A DNA stretch of 64,000 nucleotides, taken from positions 722,501 to 786,500 of the forward strand of contig NZ_LR134338.1 of the NCBI RefSeq assembly GCF_900637055.1, given 5' to 3'. This DNA comes from Brevibacillus brevis. GTDB taxonomy: Bacteria > Bacillota > Bacilli > Brevibacillales > Brevibacillaceae. Of this stretch, positions 28,637-37,379 are shown in pieces. Below the pieces are notes generated by a model that saw nothing but the letters and a program-made list of their open reading frames with translations, ran no database searches and was not told the DNA's origin. Position numbers and translations under genes: made by a program. Each line of letters opens with the position of its first letter. Position 1 is the first letter of the stretch.

Positions 28637-30760
28637 CTACTCTTCATACACGAGCGGGATTGCTATACCAAAAGCAGTCTCACCTTTAGGCAGATTCCCT
28701 TCCATAGATGCACCAGGATTATTCGCGCGGAAAGCAACTTCATAGGTTTCACCTGGCGCTACCTGGAGAGTGTCCGTCCACCATGGACTTCCTGTAACCT
28801 TTTTGCCGTCCCGACTCAAGATGAGCATGTGATGACCGTGGAGATACATCGATTGATTCTGGAAGCTGCGGTTGACGAAGGTCAGCTTTATGAGATCGCC
28901 CTCTTCAATCATTAGTGGTGTCTCAGGAAGCAAGTCGCCATTTACGGTCGACAAGCGCTTGAATTGACCGTCATAAAACCCATACTGACCATCAATGAGT
29001 AGTTGATATTCCCGATCAAAATGGGAAGAGAGATCAAAAGGAAGGGCAATCGGACTGCCGTAACGTGCAGGGTCAAAGACAGAAACCTCTGCATCTAAGA
29101 AGGGCACAGCATCTTCAGACCCGTCTGGACTTAAGAGCAGCCCTTTGTCTTGCTGGTTTGCAGCTGGAGCAAATAGTACGGGACGATTAGGCATCGTAAA
29201 CTGAATGTCGTATCGACCGCCTGCCCCCGGCTGCAAGGCTTGGTTGGCAATCAAATTCGGTTCGTTTACTTCGGTTCCGTCAATCGCTACTACTTGAAAA
29301 GGAGTTCCTTGCAGCAAATAAGTGACAGGAGCATTTTCAGCGTTTATAAAGCGAAGGCGAACCGTTGTGCCAGGAGCAATCGTTTCGATTTTTCGCGTAT
29401 GTGAGCCGTTTAATGTCGCGCCTGCCTTTTCGTCCTTGTGATGAATCATGGCGATGTCGCGGATGGCTGCGCCTGTAGTCGTCACCTCGGCTGGCTCGAT
29501 CACAAGGGCACCGAACAGCCCGTTCACTACTTGCTCAGGAATTTGCTGATGAGAATAATACCAATACGTTCCGGTTTGTTCTGCGCGAAAACGATAAACC
29601 GATTTTTCTCCTTTTGCAAGGCGATTATAGCTAGCGGGAGTCTGCATGCCATGCCAGTGGATGTCTATCCCTTCGGAAATATCCTTGTTCAGAAGGGTGA
29701 TCTCGACGAGCTCCCCTTGCTTTATACGCAGCTCAGGTCCGGGATATTGGCCATTCAGGGTCCATGCTTCTACGGTTTTGCCTGATGCTTGATGGATGGT
29801 TGTTTTCTGTGCGTTCAGCGAAAACGTTCGATCAGGGTTTCCTTGTTTTAGTTCTGTTGGTGCATCGACACTTCTAAGTTTCCCTGTGGAGGGTATCGAA
29901 TGGGCACTTGCCTTTACAGGGAAAGCGAAATCGGGGAGAGCGTGATCGTCTTGATTCTGACCTTCCAAAGGTGGTTGATCGGGAAGGCGACTCGCTATCA
30001 TCGCTTGATTTCCCCAGATCGTCGCAATAAAAGCAGTCATCAGGAGAAACGCGGCAAAACGGATAAAGCGGAGCAGACGGCGTGGTTTTACCCAGTTTTC
30101 TGCAGTGGAGTGGTATTGATGCTTCCACGATTGCCGAATCCAGAGCAGGGACACTCCGGCTAATAATACGCCCCAAGCGAGAAACAAAATGGACGGTTCC
30201 AACGTAACAGCAGGAAAAAAGACTTGAAGGAAGAGGGCAATCAGACAGCCTAAGATGCTAGCTTGCAGCGGAACGAGCAATTCGGGGCAAGATGCGTCTC
30301 CTCGCCATTCTGCATCTAATGCGTCGTCCAGATCCGGCGATTTTGCTTTTGCTGGCCTAACATTTTTCTCTTGTAACAAAATTCGGGTATATTCCGTATC
30401 TACTTGTGACTGTCTTGAATCCTTGCTGCCTTTCCCGGCCAACTCCCACAGTCGTGGAAAAGTAGAGAGCAGGCAACAAAGCAATGGAACAAAAATAAAA
30501 GGTAAAAAGCCAAGCAGCTTATCCTTTATGTAAAGCCAACCAAAGGATTCGAACAAAACCCACGTCATTACCAAATGCCCCCCAAATACAAAAAGGGCCG
30601 ACCATAAAAAACATAGAGTGATGCGAGCACTGCTTATGAAAGCCCGTTTCGTCGGACGGAAAACGAGCTGGTTTGCCATGATTGTCGGGAGCAGCATGAC
30701 GATGAGAAGGACCAGAAACAATCCTTGATGAATCCCGGCAAGCACTTCAAAATCAGCCAT
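28637..30760 (-). CDS. Multicopper-oxidase-like membrane protein with most copper ligands lost
   Basis: A 707-residue protein. About six membrane helices occupy residues 1-250, followed by three cupredoxin domains (about 315-705). The fold and spacing match bacterial copper oxidases (DTLQVAPGETYEVAF is typical). Of the four copper motifs, HWHG at 368-371 is intact. The second reads YYSH at 401-404 where YHSH is usual. The third reads QSMYLHGH at 636-643 where HPMHLHGH is usual. The fourth, normally HCHxxxH after NPG, reads ASMEGNLPKG at 684-693. The type 1 Cys is therefore absent and oxidase activity is unlikely. A binding or structural role is possible. Confidence 0.85.
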   Translation of the reverse strand: MADFEVLAGIHQGLFLVLLIVMLLPTIMANQLVFRPTKRAFISSARITLCFLWSALFVFGGHLVMTWVLFESFGWLYIKDKLLGFLPFIFVPLLCCLLSTFPRLWELAGKGSKDSRQSQVDTEYTRILLQEKNVRPAKAKSPDLDDALDAEWRGDASCPELLVPLQASILGCLIALFLQVFFPAVTLEPSILFLAWGVLLAGVSLLWIRQSWKHQYHSTAENWVKPRRLLRFIRFAAFLLMTAFIATIWGNQAMIASRLPDQPPLEGQNQDDHALPDFAFPVKASAHSIPSTGKLRSVDAPTELKQGNPDRTFSLNAQKTTIHQASGKTVEAWTLNGQYPGPELRIKQGELVEITLLNKDISEGIDIHWHGMQTPASYNRLAKGEKSVYRFRAEQTGTYWYYSHQQIPEQVVNGLFGALVIEPAEVTTTGAAIRDIAMIHHKDEKAGATLNGSHTRKIETIAPGTTVRLRFINAENAPVTYLLQGTPFQVVAIDGTEVNEPNLIANQALQPGAGGRYDIQFTMPNRPVLFAPAANQQDKGLLLSPDGSEDAVPFLDAEVSVFDPARYGSPIALPFDLSSHFDREYQLLIDGQYGFYDGQFKRLSTVNGDLLPETPLMIEEGDLIKLTFVNRSFQNQSMYLHGHHMLILSRDGKKVTGSPWWTDTLQVAPGETYEVAFRANNPGASMEGNLPKGETAFGIAIPLVYEE

Positions 30761-30843
30761 GATCAGTTCCTCCTGTTTACCAGTTCGATACTAATGATAT
30801 AGAGAAACGGCTGAGGACCAAACGTACCGAGGCAGTATTTTCA

Positions 30844-30861
30844 CTCCGCCTTAAGTCGGAG
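30844..30861. promoter_or_regulatory. GC-rich dyad upstream of the oxidase-like gene
   Basis: CTCCGCCTTAAGTCGGAG matches its own reverse complement at 16 of 18 positions. It lies about 90 bases before the minus-strand start of the oxidase-like gene. The form recalls operators of MerR-type metal regulators, but no such regulator is encoded nearby. The rest of the gap (30762-31050) shows only a small TACCA/TGGTA repeat at 30894-30906. Confidence 0.35.
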
Positions 30862-31050
30862 AAGTGCACTTGATCTACATAAAGGATATACATTACCATT
30901 TTGGTATTCATTTTCGGTTTATCAGAATATTGGGAAGGGGACTTTTTTCATGTCCTTTGATTTTGTACAAACATAACAACGCGCTCGAGCTCCTCCTGCT
31001 TCGTCTGGTTTGGAAGTGAACAGACTGTATAAACGAGAGGAGAAGCAGAC

Positions 31051-31815
31051 ATGGAAAATAAGGATTGGATCAAAAGCTTTCAAGAGGAAGTGGAGGCACC
31101 ATTCGCTGGGTGGGATTTTGCCAGATTGACTGCGACAGGCAGGATGCAGGATGCACCACTTGGCTGGAACTACGTAAATATCGTGAAAAAGAACATGCAT
31201 GGGATTCGCTCTATGCTGGAAATGGGAACAGGTGGTGGAGAACTGTTTTCTACGCTTGCGCCGTTCCCTGTGGAGACATATGCGACAGAAGGCTATAAGC
31301 CGAATGTAGAGGTGGCGAAAGCCAATCTGGAGCCCTTGGGTGTTCGTGTATTTCCTGTAGATGGCGAAGAGATATTGCCTTTTGAGGATCAGTCACTCGA
31401 CTTGATTATCAATCGACATGAAGCTTATTTGCCATCTGAAATGAAGCGCCTGTTGAAGCCAGGGGGCACATTTGTTACGCAGCAAGTAGGCGGTCAAGAC
31501 AATCTCGACCTGAATCGATTGCTGGGCGCTCCGATTCCGCCAGATTACTTGCACTGGAACCTGGACTATGCAGTGAACGAACTGGAGGAAGCTGGTCTTA
31601 CGATTGTGGAGCAAAGAGAGGAAATGAGCTTTTCACGTTTTTACGACATAGGTGCTATTGTTTACTACTTGAAGGCTATCGAATGGCAGATTCGCGACTT
31701 TACTGTAGAAAAGTACGCTGATGCCTTGCTCGATCTGCACCACAAAATTGAAGCGGTTGGGTACATCGATATTCCTACCCATCGATTTCTCATGATTGCC
31801 CGACAAAAGTCCTAA
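31051..31815 (+). CDS. Class I SAM-dependent methyltransferase
   Basis: A 254-residue cytoplasmic enzyme. The SAM-binding motif I reads MLEMGTGGGEL near residues 56-66. The acidic end of strand 2 is at YATEG, motif II/III at DQSLDLIINRHE (near 113), and the post-motif segment MKRLLKPGGTFVTQQ is typical of class I enzymes. The substrate cannot be predicted. ATG at 31051 follows GAGAGGAGAAG. The gene stands alone with a terminator 50 bases downstream. Confidence 0.9.
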   Translation: MENKDWIKSFQEEVEAPFAGWDFARLTATGRMQDAPLGWNYVNIVKKNMHGIRSMLEMGTGGGELFSTLAPFPVETYATEGYKPNVEVAKANLEPLGVRVFPVDGEEILPFEDQSLDLIINRHEAYLPSEMKRLLKPGGTFVTQQVGGQDNLDLNRLLGAPIPPDYLHWNLDYAVNELEEAGLTIVEQREEMSFSRFYDIGAIVYYLKAIEWQIRDFTVEKYADALLDLHHKIEAVGYIDIPTHRFLMIARQKS

Positions 31816-31860
31816 TTAAATCACTACCGATTGTCGATAAGACTGGTAGGGAGTGTTTAG

Positions 31861-31890
31861 GAAAAGCACCCTTTTTGGGTGCTTTTTTTA
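31861..31890 (+). terminator. Terminator after the methyltransferase gene
   Basis: AAAGCACCC (31863-31871) pairs perfectly with GGGTGCTTT (31877-31885), followed by T. Confidence 0.9.
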
Positions 31891-31928
31891 TACACATATC
31901 GTAACCGGCGAAGGAGAAGTGAAACAGG

Positions 31929-33653
31929 ATGAGTAAGAGCTTGGCAACACGGGTCGTTGCTCTTGTAGCGGTGATCATTGCCGTCATGATGGCAATCAAT
32001 ATTATCATGATTTACGAAAACAGCATAGCCACCGTTGAAAAGACACTCTCGCGCTCAAGCATCAATACAGCATTGCATATCTCCCAAGGGCTTGATTCAG
32101 AGAAGATTGCGAAATTTATATCTCAGCCACAAGAATCTGACGACTATTGGTCTATCCGAAATACGCTGCTTGAGTACACCGAAAAAACAGGTGCCCTTTA
32201 TGTTTATATTCTTCATACAGACGATGAAAAAGTAAAGATTATGGTGGATGGAACGGAGAAAGGAGCAGAGGGAGCATCTGCAATCGGTCAAGAGACGACC
32301 TCTACCGGTATGGCTGATATTGCTCCTGTTCTGGCAGGCGGATCGAACAGTACGCCAATCGTCAAAGACCCTGTGTACGGGGACTACCTTAGTGCATTCG
32401 CACCGATTGAAGATCCATCTGGTCAAGTGATTGCGGTGCTTGGTGTGGATACTGCGGCAGACAAAGTGGAACTAATTAATGATCAGGTTTTGGATGAAAC
32501 CATGCCACGCATCATTCTCGCTATGATTGTCGTAACGATTATTGCTTTGGTTGCTGTATTCTTCTTGATCAAAAAGATGCTGCGTCCACTGCAAGTTGTA
32601 CAAGAGGCGTCTATGCGCATTGCTTCTGGCGATCTTACGTCTACAGAGATTTCAGTTGCCAACAAAAAAGACGAGATTGGCCGAATTGTCGTTGCTTTTG
32701 GTGAGATGACGACACAGCTGCGTCAAATCATTGGCGGAGTAAAAGAGACGACCGAGCATATTGACAGCATGGCGAATTCCATTCGGGAAGGGGCCAACTC
32801 TGTCCGCGAGCAAAACAAAAATATCGTGGTCACCAGCGAGGAGATTGCGCAAGGGAATGAGCAGACAGCAACTGCGATGGAGATGACGGTGCAAACGGTT
32901 CAAGAATTCTTGAGCGAGCTGTCTGAATTGAATACGGCGATTGACGAGATGGATGCAGTATCCAACCGGGTGTCCGATATCGGAGAGAGCAGCTACAAAG
33001 TATTGCAAGAGTTTTTGGCAGATGGAACAGAGACGAACAAACAATTTCATGAAGTACAAAATACAATGGCGATTCTCGAAGAAAAATCGAGCCGAATTAA
33101 CGACGTGATTGAAACGATTCAGCAAATCGCCGGACAAACCAATCTGTTGGCGTTGAATGCTGCCATCGAGAGTGCGCGTGCTGGCGAAGCGGGCAGAGGC
33201 TTTGCTGTGGTAGCGGGAGAAGTTCGCAAGCTGGCTGAACAGACAGGTGCGGCAACCCACGTCATTCAGGAGAGCATCAAAGACATTCAAGATCAGGTAA
33301 GACAAGCAACGGAAAAGACAAATGCAACGCTGGATCGCTACAATGCGGGTACAGAGCGTTTGGATTCCGTCACACAAGGCATTACAGCCCTGTCTGACAT
33401 GACGCATACCTTGAAGACGTCGCTTGCGAATGTCATGGCAAGTGTAGAGACGATGAAGCAAGGTCAGAACAAGGTGAATGAATCCGTGTTGACGGTTACT
33501 GCCATCTCGGAGCAAACAGCAGCAGCTACGGAAGAAGTATCTGCTACAATGCATGAGGTCAGTGGAAACGTTGATCAGTTCGTGTCTGAAACGGAGCAGG
33601 TGACAGACAGCATTCAGGAGCTGCGTAGCAAGGTGGATACGTTCCGACTGTAG
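31929..33653 (+). CDS. Methyl-accepting chemotaxis protein
   Basis: A 574-residue transmembrane chemoreceptor. Helix 1 (about 8-30) and helix 2 (about 190-215) bracket an extracellular sensing domain that looks like a Cache type. HAMP follows (about 216-270), then the cytoplasmic signalling hairpin. The hairpin tip is intact ([18 protein letters not shown] near residue 405) and would contact CheA and CheW. The sensed ligand is unknown. ATG at 31929 follows GAAGGAGAAG. Chemotaxis genes are not adjacent, as is usual for receptors. Confidence 0.95.
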   Translation: MSKSLATRVVALVAVIIAVMMAINIIMIYENSIATVEKTLSRSSINTALHISQGLDSEKIAKFISQPQESDDYWSIRNTLLEYTEKTGALYVYILHTDDEKVKIMVDGTEKGAEGASAIGQETTSTGMADIAPVLAGGSNSTPIVKDPVYGDYLSAFAPIEDPSGQVIAVLGVDTAADKVELINDQVLDETMPRIILAMIVVTIIALVAVFFLIKKMLRPLQVVQEASMRIASGDLTSTEISVANKKDEIGRIVVAFGEMTTQLRQIIGGVKETTEHIDSMANSIREGANSVREQNKNIVVTSEEIAQGNEQTATAMEMTVQTVQEFLSELSELNTAIDEMDAVSNRVSDIGESSYKVLQEFLADGTETNKQFHEVQNTMAILEEKSSRINDVIETIQQIAGQTNLLALNAAIESARAGEAGRGFAVVAGEVRKLAEQTGAATHVIQESIKDIQDQVRQATEKTNATLDRYNAGTERLDSVTQGITALSDMTHTLKTSLANVMASVETMKQGQNKVNESVLTVTAISEQTAAATEEVSATMHEVSGNVDQFVSETEQVTDSIQELRSKVDTFRL

Positions 33654-33676
33654 ACAAACTACTTTATCTATAAACG

Positions 33677-33716
33677 AAAAAAACAGCTCTTCTATTGGTG
33701 AAGGGCTGTTTTTTTG
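33677..33716 (+). terminator. Terminator after the chemoreceptor gene
   Basis: AACAGCTCTTC and GAAGGGCTGTT form a stem with one mismatch flanked by seven A and seven T. It lies directly before repeat copy 1. Confidence 0.85.
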
Positions 33717-33726
33717 TGGCTGTAGT

Positions 33727-33951
33727 GGAGGGAAGAAGCGCATTTCCAGTCTACGCTTCGGCCTCCGCCCCGCAAGGGGTAGGAACTGGCCGCTCCGGGC
33801 TGAATGTCGGGAGCCGCTTCAAAAGTAGCGGTTTCGATGAGGAGTATGCAGAGTTGAAGCTAAAACCACTCCCTCCATTCAGCCCTCCGCTTTGTCGGGC
33901 TCCAGAGGCGCTTGGACTGGAAATGCACTTCTTCCACGCGGCTTTTCATAT
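33727..33951 (+). repeat. Structured repeat element, copy 1
   Basis: This element of about 225 bp recurs at 45948-46176 in the same orientation. Its ends are a 21-base inverted repeat with one mismatch (33731-33751 with 33915-33935; GGAAGAAGCG at the outer end). Inside are a CCCC-GCAA-GGGG hairpin (33768-33779, GNRA-type loop) and a nested stem. That stem consists of GGGCTGAATG (33797-33806) with CATTCAGCCC (33876-33885), GGGAG with CTCCC, and GCTTCAA (33816-33822) with TTGAAGC (33854-33860). No protein is encoded. It could be a miniature mobile element or a structured RNA. It fills the gap of more than 300 bases between the chemoreceptor and ecsB. Confidence 0.85.
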
Positions 33952-33966
33952 AACGTCAAGCTTACA

Positions 33967-35106
33967 CTACAAAATCCCAATGATCACAAGAACTACACCG
34001 TGCATACCTAATAGCACCATGCGCAGCCAGCCGAATGACTGTTTCAACTGACTATCCCGAATCGGAAAGATCGAATACCCGTTGCGCTTTTGCTGATGCC
34101 GCCAGAGGCTGCCGATCTGGCTAGCCGTCATGAACAGAAAAAGCAGGCCGGCAATGATTTTTGCATATGGGCCTGGCAAAATCAGGACCACGAAGCCTGA
34201 AAGCAGGATGAGTCTGAAGTACATACCCGCAAAGTCACCGGATCGAATAAATTTTTTGGCAAACAAATGACGTCCTGCTGTTGATTGACGGTAAGGCAGC
34301 AGCTTCGTCAGGGCAATGAGCCACGAGCGTGACTTCACTTGGTGCTGCATGGCAGGGACATCCCTGAAGTTGTTCACGAACTGGTAAAAGCGGTTACGCA
34401 AGCCGTTTTCCATTGCCAGCAGGCGATACCATTGTACGGAATGTTTTTTCTTATAGGTCAACATTCGCGAATGGAGCCAGATCAAGAGCGCAGCGCAGAT
34501 CAGTACACCAAATGGGATCATACCCAAGCGTAAGAATTGTCCTTCACTCAAGACCCAAGCGAGGAGGATATACGAAAAGACAAATCGAGCGAGTGTATAG
34601 AATCCGATCTTCTTCTGATCTGGCAAACGTAAGAACGTCCAACTGCTGTAAATATTCCAGCCCTTCAAGAGCAGGGGAACGCCCCAATAAACCCACAGCT
34701 GCACGCCTTGAGCGCCTACGACCCCTGTATACATAGGCATGAGCAGGAGCAGGACGATAAATACCACCATGCTCTGAATGGCAAAATTGTAAACGAGCGC
34801 CTTGCGGAAATAGCGATCCAGTCTTACTTCATGCGGAGTCAAAAAAAGCAAATCCGCTTCCAGCAAAAACGTGCGCAGGGGGCTTCTCACCACGACAAAA
34901 GCAATCACGAGGGCCATGGCATACGGCAAAGGGAACCAGGGTGGAATCATCGCGATGATGCTGCGGTAGTAGAAGGCGAGCAACCCCATCAAAAAGATCC
35001 CGACGAACGCCAAACCGCCATTCGCCATGTATTGGGCATACCGAATGAATTCTACTGAAAAGGCATGGAACCGTTTGCGAAATAATTGATCTACGTCTAT
35101 TTTCAC
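33967..35106 (-). CDS. ecsB: EcsB-like ABC transporter permease
   Basis: A 379-residue membrane protein with about eight helices, matching the EcsB family in length and in the conserved motif SPLRTFLLEADLLFLTPHE (near residues 75-93). With EcsA it forms an ABC exporter. In B. subtilis and staphylococci, loss of Ecs impairs regulated intramembrane proteolysis by RasP, secretion and competence; recent work links it to peptide-fragment export. A GTG start overlaps the ecsA stop by four bases. No ecsC follows in this window. Confidence 0.9.
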   Translation of the reverse strand: MKIDVDQLFRKRFHAFSVEFIRYAQYMANGGLAFVGIFLMGLLAFYYRSIIAMIPPWFPLPYAMALVIAFVVVRSPLRTFLLEADLLFLTPHEVRLDRYFRKALVYNFAIQSMVVFIVLLLLMPMYTGVVGAQGVQLWVYWGVPLLLKGWNIYSSWTFLRLPDQKKIGFYTLARFVFSYILLAWVLSEGQFLRLGMIPFGVLICAALLIWLHSRMLTYKKKHSVQWYRLLAMENGLRNRFYQFVNNFRDVPAMQHQVKSRSWLIALTKLLPYRQSTAGRHLFAKKFIRSGDFAGMYFRLILLSGFVVLILPGPYAKIIAGLLFLFMTASQIGSLWRHQQKRNGYSIFPIRDSQLKQSFGWLRMVLLGMHGVVLVIIGIL

Positions 35107-35846
35107 TGGCCGTCATCCTCTACGATATGCAAGTATATGTCGTCCAAGGAGCTATCTGGGAGCCCTGTAATACGACGAAGCTCCTCTAGCGTTCCTTGTG
35201 CTCTAATCTCGCCTTTGTGCAAAATGATGAATCGGTCACAATGCTTCTCGGCAGTCGCTAAAATATGTGTGGACATCAAAATGCCAGCCCCTTGCTCCTT
35301 GCAATGGTTCAACCACGTGAGAAGAGAACGAATCCCCAGAGGGTCCAGACCCAGGATCGGTTCATCCACGATGTACAGAGGCGGTTGTACGAGCAATGCC
35401 ATCATGATCATGAGCTTTTGTCTCATCCCTTTGGAAAACTGCTGGGGAAATCGGTCTTTCATTTCTTCCATGCGGAATTCCTTTAAGAGAGGACGTGCTC
35501 GTTCATAAAAAACATCCTGGTCTAGTCCATGGCTCATGGCCATTAACTCGATATGCTCCCACAACGTAAGCTCTTCATAATAAATGGGAGACTCGGGAAT
35601 ATACCCGTAAGACAAGCGATAGTTTTCGGGGTCTGATTGAAAAGTCTTCCCCGCAATGCTGATTTCACCTGCGATTGGTTCCAAGAGTCCTAAGATATGC
35701 TTGATTGTCGTGCTTTTGCCTGCGCCATTCAGCCCGATTAGCGCCACAATTTCTTTTTCGCGTATGTGAAAGGAGACGTCTTTAATTACAGCGTGGTTGT
35801 AAGAGTACCCACCCGTTACCCCTTTTACCTCCAACAAGGTTGTCAT
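35103..35846 (-). CDS. ecsA: EcsA-like ABC transporter ATP-binding protein
   Basis: A 247-residue ATPase. Walker A reads GLNGAGKST (about residues 39-47), the signature FSKGMRQKL (near 140), Walker B LYIVDEPILGLDP (near 159), and the switch His lies in MSTHIL. The start at 35846 is preferred because AAAGGAGG is just upstream on the minus strand; a longer frame to 35915 lacks a site. The gene is coupled to ecsB by a GTGA overlap and is divergent from a small coiled-coil gene about 220 bases away. Confidence 0.93.
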   Translation of the reverse strand: MTTLLEVKGVTGGYSYNHAVIKDVSFHIREKEIVALIGLNGAGKSTTIKHILGLLEPIAGEISIAGKTFQSDPENYRLSYGYIPESPIYYEELTLWEHIELMAMSHGLDQDVFYERARPLLKEFRMEEMKDRFPQQFSKGMRQKLMIMMALLVQPPLYIVDEPILGLDPLGIRSLLTWLNHCKEQGAGILMSTHILATAEKHCDRFIILHKGEIRAQGTLEELRRITGLPDSSLDDIYLHIVEDDGQ

Positions 35847-36064
35847 GGTATCCTCCTTTGTGAATAAACGGTCATGTCCCCATTTATTTGAGAGAAATGC
35901 TAGATAGTCTTCCATCTATTTTAGCTGAATTCAGGATTTGGAAATACATTTGTTTGCCGCCTTTTTTTACACGAGACTGAACAAAGAGGGATAACCGTAC
36001 AAGCAATGCTCCTCTCCGCTACATAAACAAGTAGTATAAAGGACGGACGGGGGAGGTGTAATCT

Positions 36065-36484
36065 ATGACAGCAGGACCATATGAAAATCAGAAAGATATG
36101 GATCAGCATATACAGCGCATCTATTTGAAATTAGACAAATTCGAAGAACGAATCGATCATCTTGAGGGACAAATGATAGTAGTCACGAAGTGGTTGGAAC
36201 GAATTGAACATCGATTGGGACGCATGGAGGATGTGCGTTATGATGTACTGCAAGTTTTGAACAAGCTGCAGACTGAGTTAGAAACGAAAGTAGAGAAGAC
36301 GGAAAAAGACAAAGATATTATTTTGCAGTTACTGTCTAACGATAATCGGGACAAGGAAGCACTCGCTCAGTTTATGGAAGTAGAAAAAGACAGGAAACAA
36401 GAACGCTTTTTACAGGTTTGGGCAGTTTTAGGTCCTGTCATCGCCTCCGTTCTCTCCTCTTTTTTTACCCGATTTTTTATGTAG
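36065..36484 (+). CDS. Small coiled-coil protein with C-terminal membrane anchor
   Basis: A 139-residue protein. Residues 10-110 are charged and heptad-like (DKFEERIDHLEGQM, then LNKLQTELETKVEKTEKDK), consistent with a coiled coil. A hydrophobic helix near 118-137 ends the chain, so it is probably tail-anchored with the coil in the cytoplasm. The layout resembles XhlA-type and related small proteins, but I do not recognise a family. ATG at 36065 has a strong GGGGGAGGTG upstream. It is a single gene with no clear terminator. Confidence 0.75.
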   Translation: MTAGPYENQKDMDQHIQRIYLKLDKFEERIDHLEGQMIVVTKWLERIEHRLGRMEDVRYDVLQVLNKLQTELETKVEKTEKDKDIILQLLSNDNRDKEALAQFMEVEKDRKQERFLQVWAVLGPVIASVLSSFFTRFFM

Positions 36485-36593
36485 CGCATAATATGTTTAG
36501 AATGTGGAAAAGTTGTGTAATACGCTTTCCATTTTTCTACCGTAACTTCTTTCTATACTTGGAGGGCAGATTATAGAAAGAGAGGATATCCAA

Positions 36594-37238
36594 GTGAAGA
36601 AGTTTGATATTTCCATGCTTTCGGTTGCCATATTATTAACAGGGTTAGCTGTTTTAGGTTTTTATCAATCATGGGCAAAAGGCAATGACCCTGTATTGGT
36701 AACGGCTGGCGATACCTCCATTACACAAAATCAGCTTTACAGTGAAATGAAGAAAATGTACGGAAAACCAATGATACATGAACTTGTTGCGGAAGCCTTA
36801 ATCAAGCAGGAAGCCAAGGCGCAAAACCTCGCGGTGTCGCAAGAAGATATGGATAAAGAGATTGATTCGATGAAACAACAGGTAGGTTCACCTGAGGCAT
36901 TCCAAAACTACTTGAAAAGTATGGGAATGACCGAGGCCCAGCTGCGGGATAAGTTGCACGTGCTCATGACACGGGATAAGTTGTTGGATAAAGCATTCCC
37001 GGTTACCGAGGAGCAAATCAAAACCTATTATGATACAAATAAAGAACAGCTGGGGTCACCGGCACCTGAGTTTGATAAAGTGAAAGATCAGATCAAGATG
37101 ATGCTGACTGACCAAAATCGCAGTCAGAACTACGGTACCTGGTTAAATACGCTTCAGGAAAAACACAAAGTAGAATGGCACGACCCGTCCTTTGACGATG
37201 CACCATTGCCAGGTGATGCACAAACACCTGCTCCATAG
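36594..37238 (+). CDS. SurA N-terminal-like chaperone without PPIase domain
   Basis: A 214-residue exported or membrane-anchored protein. An N-terminal hydrophobic segment (about 6-25) is followed by a helical SurA/PrsA N-terminal-like chaperone domain (VTAGDTSITQNQLYSEMKK, then the repeated helices to about 190). No parvulin rotamase domain is present: where PrsA and SurA would carry it, the chain ends in a Pro-rich tail. It probably binds unfolded exported proteins. A GTG start at 36594 follows AGAGAGGAT. The adjacent germination genes suggest, but do not prove, a spore-envelope setting. Confidence 0.8.
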   Translation: MKKFDISMLSVAILLTGLAVLGFYQSWAKGNDPVLVTAGDTSITQNQLYSEMKKMYGKPMIHELVAEALIKQEAKAQNLAVSQEDMDKEIDSMKQQVGSPEAFQNYLKSMGMTEAQLRDKLHVLMTRDKLLDKAFPVTEEQIKTYYDTNKEQLGSPAPEFDKVKDQIKMMLTDQNRSQNYGTWLNTLQEKHKVEWHDPSFDDAPLPGDAQTPAP

Positions 37239-37252
37239 TGTAGAACTTATTC

Positions 37253-37292
37253 TAAAGACCTTGTCCTCTTAAATGAGTGCGAGGTCTTTTTC
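37253..37292 (+). terminator. Terminator after the SurA-like gene
   Basis: AAAGACCT (37254-37261) pairs with AGGTCTTT (37282-37289), then T. Just downstream is a near-palindrome (37297-37316, AAAACGATCATGACCGTTTT, 18 of 20 symmetric) that could be a control site for the germination genes. Confidence 0.7.
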
Positions 37293-37379
37293 TGTGAAAA
37301 CGATCATGACCGTTTTGTTTAGTAATGGGAGCAATCGGAGAAACTGTGGTCATAATTGCCGATGTGAGGAGCAATCCGA

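Noticed and set aside
33695..34051. Frame of 118 codons over repeat copy 1
   Set aside because: It is confined to the structured repeat and the end of ecsB on the other strand. A comparable frame over copy 2 differs in sequence, so coding is not conserved.
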